A stretch of 64,000 bases of DNA from Rostratula benghalensis (taxonomy: Eukaryota; Chordata; Aves; Charadriiformes; Rostratulidae), in assembly GCA_013399305.1 (NCBI GenBank), contig VXAI01000276.1, positions 136,659 to 200,658 on the forward strand, given 5' to 3'. Positions 51,874 through 62,330 of this stretch are shown piece after piece. The stretch's first letter is position 1. Every line of letters begins with the position of its first letter. The notes beneath the pieces are model-generated. The model saw nothing but the letters and a program-made list of their open reading frames with translations, did not search any database and was not told where the DNA came from. Made by a program: the position numbers and the translations under genes.

Positions 51874-52312
51874 TGGGAACCGCTGGCCGCCTTTCCATTC
51901 ATTGCCCGTGGGGCAGCCGTCTGCAGCTTGGGCCAGGGCCGGTAGCCGGGAAACAGCCTGGCGGGGGACGAGGGACGGCGCGGAGGTGGTGGCGGGAGAC
52001 GGAGCTGCGGTGGCGCCGCCGGGGGAGCGGCGGGTCGGGAGGGCGCCCGTTCGCCCCTTCCCCGCGGGGCGGCGGCGAAACAGGGCGCGACCCGGCGAGC
52101 GGCAGCGGGACGCCCGAAACGGCCGGGCTCCCCTCCTCCCTCCCTCTCTCTTCTCAGCGCGGAGGTGCCACCGAGCAGCCAGCCCCGGCGGGTCGTCTCT
52201 CCCGCAGCCCGGCAGGGAGGGGTGACCCACGCACACGTAGGCAGCACCGGCCGCCCGCGGCTGCCGTGGGAGTGTTGGTCGCCGCGGGGAGGGCGGCGGG
52301 GGGCTCCCGCCT

Positions 52313-52433
52313 NNNNNNNNNNNNNNNNNNNNNNNNNNNNNNNNNNNNNNNNNNNNNNNNNNNNNNNNNNNNNNNNNNNNNNNNNNNNNNNNNNNNNNNN
52401 NNNNNNNNNNNNNNNNNNNNNNNNNNNNNNNNN
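52313..52433. other. assembly gap (121 N)
   Basis: Unknown bases. The left flank is very G-rich (GGGGAGGGCGGCGGGGGG), which is a typical cause of sequencing drop-out. The real length of the missing piece is unknown. Any open frame crossing it is unreliable. Confidence 0.99.
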
Positions 52434-52740
52434 GTCCCATGGCGGCTTCGTGCGGGACGGGGAGCGTGAGGAGGGGAGGAAGCGGGAGCTGGGCTGCCCC
52501 CGGGACAGCGCCCACCGCAGCACCTGCGGCCTCTCCGGGAGTGGGCGTCCGGGAGCCGGTCATTTCCTCAGCGAGCAGCTCTGGGGAGAGAGGGTTCAAA
52601 GCCCACCTTGGCGCCTTCTCACCTTCGACGTGTTCTTTCTTCCCCTCGCCGTGCTGGGCTCGGCCCTTGAGTGGGGAGGAGGGAGAGTGGGGCAAGGGTA
52701 TTCCGTTTCTTTGGGTCCTTCAGGAAAGGGTAAGAAGTGA

Positions 52741-55700
52741 GCGGCTCCGGAGGAACCGGGTAACAGACTTTACTGGGGGAGGTTGGATCCCATCATTCAT
52801 TTGGGAGTTGCGGGTGCCTTGGAGCAACATCAAGGGAAACACCAGGGGCTGGCAGCGCTGTGTCCGGGCAAGTGCGCCCGCTGCCAGTACCTGGTGTGCA
52901 AGAGGGTGGCTGGGCTGCTCCATCGCAGTGGGCTCATACCCAGCCAGAAGGCAGTAGGCAAGAGGCTGCCAATGTGTGCATCCTGGTGAGAGACATGTTA
53001 TTAACAATAACTGAATGGAGAAAAAAAAAAAATAAAAAAAAAATAAAGCTCTAGCAGACCTCATCTAGAAGAAAACATTATATATGGTAATTAAAAGGTT
53101 TGGCTTTCTTAAGGAAGCATTCCTCAGCATTCCTCCATTACAGATACCTGAAATGAAAATTACCACTTGGTTCCAGTCCTGCGTAATTTCACACCTGGAA
53201 AAACCCCAATTGTTTACAAGGGGCTTGCTTTGGTCACAGAAGCTTTGTAGAGCTGTAGCTCATCAAGGCCTAAATAAAACACAAAGTGTACACAAAGAGT
53301 GGCTTATTAGAAAGTGTCAGTGACACAAAAATCAATGTCCCATTTCATTATTCTGAATAAAACATGCTGAAAAAATACAGTCCAAATTTATCTCTCTCAC
53401 TTTCTTGAGTTTTTTCTCCATGTCCACCCATTGTTAGATGTGGGATACAGACAGACCTCCAGTGTGCTGTGTTAGGGCAATTATTAATGAGTGGGTTTTA
53501 TCTCAGACACAGTTTCATGGGACCGACCATTCCTTGATTTCCATTGCATGTGCTTTAATCACATAGCTGCTTTCTTGACAAGTTTTCTCTGCCTGGGTCA
53601 TGGAGTGGGTTTAATCAGTACTTAGGAAATTACCCACTTTATCTTTTTTTTTAGTTAATCATCTGTTTTTATTAAGAATTCTGGGAAATGCTTGAGTGAT
53701 GATGTACCCGCATGTTGGGTAAGTAACTGTAGTGTGTCATTTGCTTTTAAGATTCTAAATCACCGGGAATGGATGCAGCATTTCTGTATCAGAATGTTGG
53801 AATCCTTTTATTTTACCTACTTAATCAAAACATGTTCCTCCATATCTTCTAAGTCACTCTTGGTTGTACTGGGCTGGTAAGTTTGGCGCATGAATACTGC
53901 TGCCAAAGACTGAAAGGAAGTCAGTAATTGGCATGATCCTTTCTCGTGTTCTAGCTTGTAGCTGTGAAAATTGCTTGTGGTGTTCTGTAATAGAGTAGGA
54001 CGGTGACATACTAAGTGCTATGTATTATTGCATCAGCAGAACCTGGTTGGACTGCAGGCAACTGTATACCTGGCACCAGGCAAGGAACCCAGTGTTTTGT
54101 CTTGTGTACAGTGCAGACATTATTTAAATAATAATTACGCGAAAAGAAGGATTCATTATTTTTCTGACTGATGTGAGGAATACAATTATTCATTAAAATT
54201 TGTACTTTCAGAAGCTTCTCCCTTGTTAGACATGCATTACCAGTTGGAAGGCTCCCCAGTGGCAGAGAAGCGGTGGTTGCGACGAGGGGGCGTGTTGAAC
54301 GTGGGATGGCAGCTCCTAGCTGATGTAAGGTTCCTGGTTACCTGCTGTAGACAACAACCACTTTCTAGGAATTTCAACAACCTCAGCATCTAAAACCCAA
54401 CCCATTACAAGAGGAAAAGGAAAAAATCTCTTGATGTAGCAATAGCCTCTGCTGAAGCAGCTTAGGTTTCCCCCTTGCCATGCAGCAGTCCCAGAGCTGT
54501 TTGGTGAGGTTTGGAGGGGAGGTGATGGTGGCTGCTCAGCTGTCCCTAACTGCCCTCCCTCCCTATGCACACCTCTACGTGCATGCATGGGCACCAAATG
54601 CACACACGGTTCCTTTTGCTGGCTGACCCTTCGTACCGTCCAGCCAGCAGGGAGGAGAGGAAAGTTCAACTTCTGAACTGCTGGTGGCTTTTGGCAATGA
54701 GAGAAGCCGTTTTGTGTTCCTATTCCTTCCTTCTGCATGAACAGTGGCTTTCTGTGTCTTCCCATTTGCCGTTTTTCCTCTATGTTTTCAGTGCCTCCCT
54801 TCCCCCACAACCATTCCCACTTTTTTGCTCAATGCCTACGGGATAAATCATTTGGGTGTCAACATTTTGAACTCACTTAGGAACAGGGGCAGAGGTGGTG
54901 AGAGGCTGCAAGGTGTTACTGGCTCTGAGAGGCCTTTCTTTGATGCAGAGACAATTGCTGATGTGATTATAGCTGACAAGTCTGTTAAAATGATGCCAAA
55001 GACTTATGCTTAGATTATTTCTCCCTTCTGGTTTTTCAGCTTTCACAAAAATTGACAGGATTCTCCCAGGTCATGGTGCCTGAGATCTTCACTCTAAAGG
55101 CGGAACTAACAGGGTGTGTTCTTTCAAAATCATCTTCCTTTGCACACATAAACTTGAATTAAGCTGAATGTACAGCCTTTGTAAAGCTCAGATGAAGAAC
55201 TAGCATTGTTATCACTTGTCTTTTAAAATTGCTGGGGAGGTATATGGTCAGATACACTCAAAGCTGTGTGAAGGACTGTTCTATTATTTTAAGCAGTTCT
55301 TCTAAGTAAAGCAAATAGTTTGAGTTATTTTTTGTGTTACATTATTGAAAGTAATTAAAGCATTTTGGAAAATACTGCTGATCTGAGATCTTAATTTTTT
55401 TTTAATTGCCTGTGTTTCTCTGTGTGTTTAGACTTCGCGAGGTCAGACATAAACCACGGATAAGCATTTCAACACAGTTAATCATTGAATAATCAATTTT
55501 CCTAGAAGTATTTTCATAGAAGATAATTTTGTGGAAGGTAATTCCAAATAAAACAAAATCCACCATGAAAAAATAATTGAACTATAAATTTGTTGCAGAA
55601 GCAAGTGAACGACTGCAAATATGCCCTGTCTACGTGAGTAAATCAGGAATATATCTAAAATCCTGAACTCAGGGGATACATGTAGCAATCGGGTGATTAC

Positions 55701-56380
55701 ATTTTATATGACTGAGCACAAATAAATCATGGCAGAAGGTATTTAGAGGCTGTTGTGCTTTTCACACAGCTTATTGGATCCAGTTTCTGATTCAGTATAT
55801 ATAATAAAAAGTAAAATTACAAAAACCCACCCACAGTCTGTTACTAAAGATTATTTTCTCCAGGTTTCCTTGTATTCCGGTCCTCATAATTGTACTATCT
55901 TTCTCAGCTCTGTAGTAAAGTTAGATATAAACTCCTTGAAGGAGAATCCAGAATGTTCAGACATAGCTGCATGAGCACAGTGCTTCAGTGCTGATTGTTC
56001 CTTAAAACATTTCTTATTTATTATGGTTTAGATGTTGATGGTTGGCATTTACAGTGAGGGTTTCTGTGAGGCCCATTGAGAAAACATGGGAACTAAATGA
56101 CAATCTATGAAAATGAAATACTATAAAAAGAGGGAAAAAATGTCTTTGAGAAAGCACCATATTGTGTTGCAGCCAGTGCGAGGACCTTAATAAATGAACC
56201 CAGACATACAAGGAAGCCTTATTTAAGCTGATTTTTGGATCTTTTCATTTTCACCTTTACATGGCTTCTATTTCTCAGGAATAATTAATGAAGCAATATT
56301 GCCGAAGCAGCTGCACAGCCTCCTTTGCCATTGGTACCAGTGCCCCATTTCAAATTACTTTGTCTTACTACTGTCTTATT
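52741..56380 (+). other. sequence downstream of the CpG island, probably first intron
   Basis: If the island is the LHFPL2 start, this is the beginning of its first intron. An A-rich simple tract is at 53019-53045. A GC-richer stretch at 54220-54850 carries a minus-strand open frame of 164 codons without recognisable domains. No repeat family, exon or RNA gene was identified. Confidence 0.5.
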
Positions 56381-56800
56381 ATAGAATCCTAGAACCATTT
56401 AGGTTGGAAAAGACCTTTGAAGTCATCTAGTCCATCTGTTAAGCTAACACTCCAAGTCCATCTGTAAAATGTGTCCCTGGGTGCCACATTTACACGTTTT
56501 TTAAATGCTTCCAGGGATGGCAACTCAGCCCCTTCCCTGTGTGTCAAGCCTGTCCCAGTGCTTGACAACCCTTTCAGTGAAGACACTTTTCCTAATATCC
56601 AGTCTAAGCCTGCCCCAGTGCAACTGGAGGCTATTTGCTCTTGTCCTATCGCTTGTGACTTCAGAGAAGAGACCAACCCCTGCCTCTCTGTAGCCTCCTT
56701 TCAGGTAGTTGTAGAGAGCGATAAGGTCTCCTCTCAGCCTACTCTTCTCCAGGCTGAACAACCCCAGCTCACTCAGCTGTTCCTCGTGCTCGTGCTCTGT
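56381..56800 (-). repeat. CR1 LINE, antisense 3'-end fragment
   Basis: The copy is about 420 bp in reverse orientation. It starts with the reverse-complemented tail (TAGAATCCTAGAACCATTTA, GGTTGGAAAAGACCTTTGA, ATCTAGTCCATC). It continues through CAGGGATGGCAACTCAGCCC, AAGCCTGCCCCAGTGCAACT and CTCTTCTCCAGGCTGAACAA before similarity ends near 56800. The minus-strand open frames in it are not genes. Confidence 0.93.
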
Positions 56801-59264
56801 TCCGGATGAGTAACAATAAGTTTTGTAGATAAAATTGTATAACAGGCTTTAATAGTACAATCAATGTTTATTTTAAAGTGTGACTGCGAGTTGTTGGCCT
56901 TTTCATCTTGCAAGATTCCTTTTGATCCCAAGTGGGTTTTTCTGTTACAGTGCTGTAGAAAAAAAGTCTTGTAAGTTTACTGCGAATAGAAATGGCCAAT
57001 GTGAAAACTGTTGCAATTAACCTGGGCCTTGTGTGAACTGAATATGGTATTAGTTTATTAAAAGCCATACAATTTTTAAACAGCTTTATTCAAGCAGTAC
57101 GGCTGCTCAGGTAGCTGAGACTGTTTAGCTGTGACAGAGCTTTCTTGGTTCAGCTTCGAGGCATAAACTCTTAAACCTGTTTGGAAGGAATCACCTGTGA
57201 TGTGGGATGGTAAATTCAGTCTCTGTATTTGATCTTCTGTTGAGATTGCAGATGGGGTGCCAGTTGGTGCCATCTGTGTTTATAGATTGTGTAATAGTAC
57301 TCACTGGGAGATTATCTGAAAGCCAAATCAGTTTACATAGGTCAGTGAATTGCAGCTTGCAAGGCTTATGTCTGGGATCTTTGTAAACAGGTTTTTCAGA
57401 GTTTTCATTGAACTTTCAGTTGTCAAAATCTGACCTCATCTCTAGAGTGTGTGGAGGTGCTAATGCACCAATTTTATATGCTGGCAAATGCATTTGAGAG
57501 AAGCTTTATTTTAATGGTTACATGCTCTTGTTTTGTCTCTCTGCATGTGCGTGTTGCTTTGATACATCCTGTACAAACAGTGATTTCTTCAAGGGAAAGC
57601 AGTAACAAAAAACATTTTCATTTATAGGGATAGTGGGATTTTTTCCCCTGAAATGTTAGATAAGTGATATATATACAATATTGTAAACCTTGTCACTGTT
57701 CCTGCATTAAAATACCTGTAAAAGAGAAGGTACTGCAGGTAAGAGTATGTTTTGTTCAGATGTCTGGAGTTTACTAAAGCAAGATTTGTACAGAATTTCT
57801 CCAGAGAGATCTTTATGCTTAAAGAACAGCGGCATGTTTCTATGTGAGTATTAGTACTGATGAATAGCATATACTGAACTGTGCTTCTGATATAAGCAGT
57901 GGAGGGTATCTTATGCAAATGCTATAGCTGTCAGCCTTCTATGGAACTCATTTACTTCATAAAATTAGGCAGCAAGTGTACATGGCCATTGTGACAATTT
58001 TAGCAATTATGACTCTATTTCAGAAGAGGTAAAACCTGATAAAACTTGAGCATTGTTCTGCACAGGCAAGTCTGAAGAACCTAAAGTTTACAAGAAAATT
58101 TCAAATGTGAGTTCAAGCAGACTATGTATGCTGGCTTATTCATTTTATAGTATTTACATGTTGAGATGAGTTGCACATATGTTAATTTTAAATTCAGTCA
58201 TGTTTGTTGATTTATTTCTGTGCTTTTGGATAATTGTTTTAACTTAGAAATTCAATACCAAGTGGTGTGGCAAGTTTAGCATGGTAATGAATTTATAGTT
58301 TTATACTCCATAGAAAGTTTCATGCAACGCTGTGTGTCTTCTCTCTTTCTCTGCATTGATTTTTCTTAGGACAGCGTTTCTCTGAAACAGTTTACCTTTG
58401 AGGAATCAACAAAGATTTAATTTTTCTCTCTGTTTTATGTGTTCTTTAACCTACTAATAGGCATAGTACATGACAGCTAGCATGCAAGATTTTCCACAGG
58501 CTGCCCAGCTGATTGCTCTGCTGAGATGCTGGATAATTTAGCAGAGGTAGCCAGTTTGCAGAAATGTGTATGAGGTTTGTGTTGTGCCTACATGTTTATT
58601 CAGTCATTAGTCATGATCATGACTGCATAAAATCAGTGTAATTACCTTCAACCAATCTTTATATCTAAGTGACCCAGACCACATTCCATGACAGCCCTGA
58701 CAGCTTGAATTAGAGCTTGCCTTTCATCGCAGCCAAATTTGGAGTACAGAAATATTCAGCCTTTCTTGAGCTTGCTCAGTACAAGAATTGGACACGTTAA
58801 CATGAAAGAGTGAAAGTCTAGTCTAAAACAGAGCCTTATGAATGTTCTTACTCATTGGCACTCAACCAGCCCATATCAGCAGAGTTTGCCTAGTTTTTCT
58901 GTTGCACATTGTATGCATTGCACAGGAGATGTGCAGTCTGTTGTTTTCGGGGTGCATCAGGAGTGTCGTGCATGCACGTACGCACCGTACTTTGCAGAGT
59001 ATGCATCTGCTTCCAAGCCACATTTAAAGAATGTCTGGGGAAGGTCAGAGAATATAACTCCATGCTTTCAGTGCAGATTGTTCAGCTCTTGGCTGCTAGT
59101 CTTCCTTTCTTTCCACAAACGTCTTGGAGTTTGGGCAGGGAAAGGGTCTGGATGAATAGTTTTGTGTGTGTGTGAGAGCAGTCCCGTAACTCTCTTTTTA
59201 TTGTTTGCTTGTTGAATCACTGAAAAGAAGAGATTCTGCCTAAGATCACAAGGAAAAGATCCTA
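56801..59264. other. sequence without recognised features
   Basis: About 2.5 kb of AT-rich sequence between two CR1 fragments. Only short open frames are present, with no known motif. I saw nothing in it that supports a gene, RNA or repeat call. Confidence 0.6.
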
Positions 59265-60060
59265 AAAAGACAGGACTAGAAGAGGACTTACAAAGTTGTT
59301 TAGTCCATTCATCTGCCTCAGGTTAGGATCATCCACATCTGTCATCTGTGACTTCTTAAGAAACTCAACAATCTCCCTTACATCAAGATGCCATGAGAAA
59401 ATTTTCTTTTCATGTTATTCGATTTATGCCTTTCTTCTTGGAATTTAACACCATAGCTGCTTATCCTGCATCTGTCTTGGACAAAGCAAATAATTGTTTC
59501 TCTTTTTACAACATGTTTTATTATGTTTCTTCTTAATTTTCATAGCCTGCTATTCTTTAGGCCCAATTCTTTGATCTCACAAGTGATGTTTTCTGTACAC
59601 CACTTTTTTTTTGTGCTTTTCTTTGGATTGTCTTCCATTACTTCACATCTATTTTACTCTCTTCAAGTTGAGACTTTGTTCCACTTGGGGTTTTAATGAC
59701 GTTGAATAAAATTGAATGGGATCCTCTTCATACCCGCTGATATGATACATGTCTTCTTTGCAGCACTGTGACTCTCTTTCATGGACAAATCTTCACCCAA
59801 ACACACAAATTCTAAGACATTGCTCTCACTGATTGTGTTATAGCTGGTTATTTCTGCCTAACTGTGCCATCTCTCACATGTTCTTATTGAAGGTGACACT
59901 GTTTTTTCAGGTCTTACCTCCAGTTCATTTTGAGTTCTCATTTTTTTTCCTCCAATAAGTGTACTACCTTTTTTAAATTAACATTGTCTGGTAACAGAAT
60001 AGCTTACTTCACCACTTTGTCCAGATCCTGAAAATACTGAGGCAAATATTCTTCAGAAGC
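59265..60060 (-). repeat. ancient CR1-like LINE, antisense, strongly diverged
   Basis: Blocks in reverse orientation follow the order of old amniote CR1/L3-like 3' ends. They begin with AAAGTTGTTTAGTCCATTCA, TCTGCCTCAGGTTAGGATCA and CATCTGTCATCTGTGACTTC. Then come AAATAATTGTTTCTCTTTTT, TTTTCTTTGGATTGTCTTCC, and near the right end CACTTTGTCCAGATCCTGAA. Many substitutions and indels separate them, so this is much older than the 14-21 kb copies. Recognition is by eye from remembered consensus order; boundaries are approximate. Confidence 0.6.
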
Positions 60061-60529
60061 CTTACCTAAAAATCCAGAAGACATTTCTAACCAAGTCTCT
60101 CTTTTTTTCTGCTTGTAATGGTCCTTTTCGGGGAAGGAAATGTAGAGGAGAGAGAAAATATTATGAAATTTATGAAATACAAAGTATTTTCCTTGTCAGG
60201 CAAGTGTTTTAAATTAGGCACATGTATTGAAGAATCTGTGGAAACTAAAATTTACCAGACTGCTGGTAGTCCTGTGGTCTGGGGGAAGCAAGTCATGCAG
60301 CTGCAGAAGCTGGAGCAAAAACTCTTTTCTCCTCAGGTCTTTCTGTTAGCTTACAGGTGACGGAGGTAAATATTTTCACAAGAAACTGGTGGCCTCCATC
60401 CTTCTTGATTTTTGTAATATTAATACTAGTTGGCTGTATAATCAAAGCCCACTGAAAAATGCATTTTCAAGGGTAGTAGCTATAGTTTAAAAAATACAAA
60501 TGTTGTGTGGAAGAGGAGAACAGAAAGGT

Positions 60530-62330
60530 TAAACTCTGGTACAATTAAATGTCCATAAAAAAGCAGGTTAAAAAAGAATTTGAGGAGTAAGTCCAGGAGC
60601 AGGAAGTCTGCTGCAGAGTCTGTAGGGCCAACAGATTATTGAAGAATAAAAAGAACATTCAGGGAAGGTAAGGCCATAGTAGAAAGACTAAGTGCATATT
60701 TTGCTTTTATCTTCATGGTTGAAGAAATTAACGGAGTTTTCTGCACAGGAGTTCTTTTTTATGTAAGACTCATTAGAGGGTTGGTCTGAAATGGAAACGT
60801 TGGCAGGAGATAGAGAAGATTTGGCAAAAATGAGCAAGAGCAAATCGCCACATTCAGATTCACTCAGGAATGAAATAACTGCTGATTGTGCTATTAATGG
60901 CTGAAAATGGTAAATGCATGGCATTTTTAGTGGGATACCAGGGGAGATTTGGGAACTGTAGAGCAGCATGCTGTCAGTCTGTGATACACAGGTGTACCAA
61001 GGAGCAGACATAGTGAACACCTGTATAAATAGGAGGTAGTGGGAAAAACGTTATTACAGATTTTTGAAGGGGAAATAATGCTTCATCAGCCTGGAGGCAT
61101 ATAGATGGTGGAGAGCAAGATTTATTTTTAGGCTTCTTAGATTTCAGAAAGATTCTTAAGGAAAGCAAGCTGCCCTAAGAGGAAAGTGAAGCTTCTTACA
61201 TGGATTCTGCTTTCTTAAGCAGAAAACTGAGTGCAGATGTAAATGGTTTGTTGTCACAATGGAGGGGTTACCAGTGGAGATGCACATGGATCTATTGCAG
61301 TGCCTCTGCTCTTAATTTTTTCAAATGTGATTTAGAAGAAAGGCTTGATTATAGCATTTTTGTGTGCTGCTGTGTTATTCAGGGTAGTAAACATCTGTAG
61401 AAATACTTTGTAAGACCATGTATCTAAGCAATAAAACAGTATATGCAACTTGGTTTTGAAGAAAAACTGATGATGTATCAGGGGGCAGGGAAAGTAGACC
61501 TACCTGTGCTTGTAGAGCGATGGGCTCTGAGCTTACTCTTAGCTCTTGGATATAAGAAAGACTCCATATGTGTAATAAGTGGTTCCACAAGTATGTCACA
61601 GTCAAAAAAAAGCATACTGAGTATTAGAAATCTGGGAGTTTATAATTCTGTCTTAAAGGAATAGAGCACAAATTCACCATTTGTGTTGATGGTGTACCCA
61701 CAGTTTGAGTGTTGTGCTCATTTCTGGACCACCAACCTAAAAAGAATTCAGGAACACTGGAAAAGACCCAGAGAGGTGCTGCAAGGACAATCAGAGATGC
61801 ATGGCATCTTTGTTCCATACAAAGAACAGTTAAGTTAATGAGGAAAATAGATGAATGGGGGTGTGATGATAATAAATATTAATAAAATGGTGAATGTCTG
61901 GGTAAGGGTGGTAGGGACCAGTTGTTTATTGTCTCTTCCCAGTACAAGCAGTAATGAGCATGGCAATGAAACTAGCAGGTGCTGGACAGCAAAAAGAGGA
62001 GTGTTATTTCATGCATATATCACCAAATTGCGTAACTCCACAGGATGTGGTGGATACTGGAAATTTATACCGATTCAAAGGGAGACTGGACAAAATGAAT
62101 GGAAGAAAAGTCCATAGGGAATTATTAAATACATAAGCGTGACCTCTGGCTTTGCAAGTCCCTGAGCTGCAAGCTGTTGGAGACTGGAGAGTATTTGGGG
62201 AAAGTATGACTAAATGCCTACACTATTCTTATCCTCTGCCCCAGACATCTGCTTTTGGCTGCTCTTGGAGACAGGGGTACTGGGTAGAAGATTTGACCTG
62301 GCGTAATTTTAGATTTGTCTTTTTAAGTTG
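60530..62330 (+). repeat. ancient CR1-like LINE, sense, reverse transcriptase to 3' end
   Basis: This is a decayed element of about 1.8 kb. At the left, GGTAAGGCCATAGTAGAAAG and TGCTTTTATCTTCATGGTTG fit the N-terminal part of CR1 reverse transcriptase. GGATCTATTGCAGTGCCTCT at 61288 fits the G-S-x-L-x-P-L-L-F region. CACAGTTTGAGTGTTGTGCT at 61690 and CCCAGAGAGGTGCTGCAAGG fit the ORF2 end. The 3' part (GTCCCTGAGCTGCAAGCTGT at 62159, CAGACATCTGCTTTTGGCTG at 62244, AGACAGGGGTACTGGGTAGA) is the characteristic end of old amniote CR1/L3-like families, not of modern avian CR1. No long frame survives. Confidence 0.72.

Larger units (their letters stand above)
51181..52740 (+). promoter_or_regulatory. 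LHFPL2: CpG island, probable LHFPL2 promoter and first non-coding exon
   Basis: The sequence switches abruptly from AT-rich to very GC-rich with dense CpG, many GGGCGG or CCGCCC boxes and no TATA box, then returns to AT-rich after about 52740. This is the signature of a vertebrate housekeeping-type promoter. Candidate + strand splice donors are GAG/GTGAGG at 51788-51789 and AAAGG/GTAAGA at 52729-52730. The long open frames on both strands are GC-bias artefacts. The gene assignment is inference: in vertebrates LHFPL2, a tetraspan membrane protein whose transcripts begin with untranslated exons, lies downstream of ARSB in the same orientation. No LHFPL2 coding sequence is visible. Alternatives are another gene's promoter, a bidirectional promoter, or an lncRNA start. 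I am sure of the island and only moderately sure of the gene. Confidence 0.6.

Noticed and set aside
51233..52957. Long open frames (up to about 414 codons) on both strands across the CpG island
   Set aside because: They are rich in Pro, Arg, Gly and Ala in every frame, overlap each other on both strands, and several read through the N gap. This is the effect of high GC and few stop codons, with no recognisable domain.
54316..54810. 164-codon minus-strand open frame
   Set aside because: It lies in a locally GC-richer stretch, has no recognisable domain or signal, and contains simple composition. Kept only as a note in the flanking feature.
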